NCBI GenBank assembly: GCA_964641965.1
Contig: CAZXLD010000090.1
Location: forward strand, 1-8,539
Direction of reading: 5' to 3'
DNA length: 8,539 bases
DNA from: JAJDFU01 sp964641965
GTDB lineage: Bacteria > Bacteroidota > Bacteroidia > Chitinophagales > Saprospiraceae
Positions 8,001-8,539 of this stretch are shown piece by piece (the first letter of the stretch is position 1; each line of letters begins with the position of its first letter). A model generated the notes under the pieces. It saw only the letters and a list, made by a program, of their open reading frames with translations. It did not search any database and was not told where the DNA came from. Made by a program: the position numbers and the translations under genes.

Positions 8001-8378
8001 GAAACGATGAAACAGGCCCTCCGCATGGCTAATACGGCACCTGGCGAATTGGATAAGCGCGTTCATGCACTCCATCAGGATCTACTGAATATGGATGAAA
8101 AGCTGAATGGTAACCGCTCCAAAGGACAAGTAGGCGAAATTGGCCCACCCACGATCTCCGGAAGAGTTGGTGTAGCTGCCATGGCTTCTCAAAGTACTTA
8201 TGGACCCTCCGAGATGGCACGTGAGAATCTGGATATGGCGAAAAAGCAGCTGGAAACGATGATGGGGGAAATGGATGAGGTCTTAAATACGCGCATTCCA
8301 AGTTTGGAACAAGCGTTGCAAGAAGCAGGCGCTCCTTGGGTAGAAGGCTTGCCGTTGCCAGGGCCAAATAAAGAGTAG
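5091..8378 (+). CDS. Secreted Asp-box (BNR/sortilin-like) beta-propeller protein
   Basis: A 1095-residue exported protein of the WD40/YVTN/BNR-like repeat (sortilin N-domain-like) group. A signal peptide covers about 1-24, with likely cleavage after VQA. ATG at 5091 or at 5097 (MKSIRF) could both start it. At least ten Asp-box turns of the form SxDxGxTW are visible: 79-86, 133-140 (SADGGSTW), 184-191, 242-249, 292-299, 338-345, 522-529, 594-601, 650-657 and 694-701, with a degenerate one at 381-388. They suggest two consecutive propellers or one large one over residues 40-740. A region with a FlgD-like beta-sandwich look follows (about 840-930: HRVAWDLNYPSP, then MAPPGTYTAQL), and the C-terminal 930-1080 is mostly helical. 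No sialidase or glycosidase active-site set can be picked out, and related proteins are common but functionally uncharacterised. There is no T9SS sorting domain at the C-terminus. Periplasmic or extracellular binding or scaffold function is the most that can be inferred. Confidence 0.9.
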   Translation: MLMKSIRFLVSLVWVALLLPAVQAQETGDSLFSESIFKGLKFRSIGPALKAGRIADIAIHPNDDNNWYVAVGSGGVWHTKNAGVTWTPIFDNQSVYSIGCVTIDRLNPNIVWVGTGENVGGRHVGYGDGIYRSADGGSTWKNMGLKDSEHLSKIIVHPENSDVVWVAAQGPLWSKGGDRGLYKTVDGGATWTKTLGDDEWIGVTDIVIDPRDPNVLYAATWQRHRTVAAYMGGGPGTALYKSTDGGDSWEKLAKGLPKSNMGKIGLAISPQNSDVLYAAIELDRRTGAVYRSSDRGANWEKRSDAVSGATGPHYYQELVASPHAFDRIYLMDVRIQVSDDGGKSFRRLKEQHKHSDNHAIAFRKDDPDYMLIGTDGGLYESFDLAENWRFMANMPITQFYKVAVDDTEPFYHIYGGTQDNNTQVGPSRTDNYTGITNGDWSITIFADGHQPATEPGNPNIAYSEWQQGNLVRLDRKTGEWVYIQPQPGEDDPAERFNWDSPILVSPHAPSRLYFASQRVWRSDNRGDSWTAISGDLTRDEERITLPIMGGTQSWDAPWDFLAMSTYNTITSLAESPLQEGLIYAGTDDGIIQVTEDGGANWRKIEAGSLPGVPATAFINDIKADLFDANTVYVALDNHKYGDFKPYLLKSTNRGSTWTSISGNIPEQTLVWRVVQDHVKSGLLFAATEFGIYFSVNGGDHWTMLKGGVPTISFRDLAIQRRENDLVGASFGRSFYVLDDYSPLRELSEETLAQEAVLFPTRKTWWYGQRPNLDFEAGPSDQGAGFYVAENPPFGAVFTYYLNEGLKTQKQVRKETEKEMAKNGEAISFPGWDAVEAERREATPKIWLTITDDKGAVVRRLEGKTGKGFHRVAWDLNYPSPYSLREGATVNPSNSGYMAPPGTYTAQLSKEVNGVITSLSAPQQVEVVRMMEGTLDGSSPEVAAAFWRELESMEGMVSAARIALSSTITKIETMKQALRMANTAPGELDKRVHALHQDLLNMDEKLNGNRSKGQVGEIGPPTISGRVGVAAMASQSTYGPSEMARENLDMAKKQLETMMGEMDEVLNTRIPSLEQALQEAGAPWVEGLPLPGPNKE

Positions 8379-8437
8379 TCAGAAGTTGGCCTGTAAGGTA
8401 ATGGACGTACTAACAATGCATCTTGTCGAGATTTATT

Positions 8438-8510
8438 GGGCCACGGATCTAAACGGATTAGGACAGATCAATATTTAGATCCGTGTGAATCTGTGAAATC
8501 CGTGGCTAAT
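8438..8510. repeat. Palindromic CCACGGAT-type intergenic repeat
   Basis: The outer arms GCCACGGAT (8440-8448) and ATCCGTGGC (8498-8506) are perfect 9-bp inverted copies. Inside, degenerate short units of the ACGGATT / ACAGATC kind occur on the left, with matching complements (GATCCGTGTGAATCTGTG) on the right, so the arms continue imperfectly toward a centre near 8472-8476. It lies 60 bases after the Asp-box gene stop. The wording ATCCGTG-TGAATCTGTG-AAATCCGTGGC is one I know from intergenic repeats in many Bacteroidota and some other phyla. No coding capacity is seen, and I find no separate terminator for the upstream gene. Confidence 0.7.
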
Positions 8511-8539
8511 GTCTAAACCCCAACCCTATTCGAACTTTA

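Noticed and set aside
5091..8378. Sialidase or glycosyl hydrolase call for the Asp-box protein
   Set aside because: Asp boxes are structural turns, and no catalytic arginine triad or acid/nucleophile set is visible.
8438..8510. CRISPR-like repeat or intrinsic terminator
   Set aside because: There are no regularly spaced identical direct repeats, and no U tract follows the palindrome on the plus strand.

Overview
The window looks like chromosomal DNA of a Bacteroidota bacterium, most likely a Cytophagales-type, probably marine lineage. The basis is a DUF6702-HupE gene pair, lipoboxes of the ISSC/ITAC type, genes without clear Shine-Dalgarno sequences, and palindromic intergenic repeats of a kind common in that phylum. 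The lineage is an inference from gene content, not from a marker gene.

Layout. Bases 1-1175 (minus strand) carry a tightly coupled pair: a DUF6702 exported protein followed, one base later, by a HupE/UreJ-family membrane protein, with small hairpins after it. An imperfect 98-bp palindromic repeat lies upstream of the pair (1235-1332). Bases 1377-2663 (minus) encode an M19 membrane-dipeptidase-type lipoprotein. Bases 2664-3068 hold no gene I can defend. Bases 3069-4954 (minus) hold three co-directional genes: a small coiled-coil-prone lipoprotein, a two-part protein with a TIR-like C-terminal domain, and a DUF2214 membrane protein gene broken by an insertion. A short divergent gap (4955-5090) separates these from a 1095-residue secreted Asp-box (BNR/sortilin-like) beta-propeller protein on the plus strand (5091-8378). 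The window ends in a second type of palindromic repeat (about 8438-8510).

Main discovery. The DUF2214 gene (3069-3672) is interrupted by a 161-bp element (3179-3339) with 13-bp perfect terminal inverted repeats (GAAGCCATCTCAA) flanked by TA dinucleotides, which has the form of a non-autonomous MITE of IS630/Tc1-mariner type. Removing the element and one TA restores one open frame of 146 residues, including the lost last membrane helix and the MAKGVG-type C-terminus expected for DUF2214. The current open frame ends in 25 residues read out of the element, so it should not be annotated as a natural C-terminus.

Functional picture. The genes do not form one obvious pathway. DUF6702-HupE is probably a metal-related membrane unit, the M19 enzyme an envelope dipeptidase, and the TIR-like protein a candidate nucleotide-processing or defence effector with an unrecognised N-terminal domain. 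Three different palindromic element types in 8.5 kb point to a genome rich in small mobile or structural repeats.
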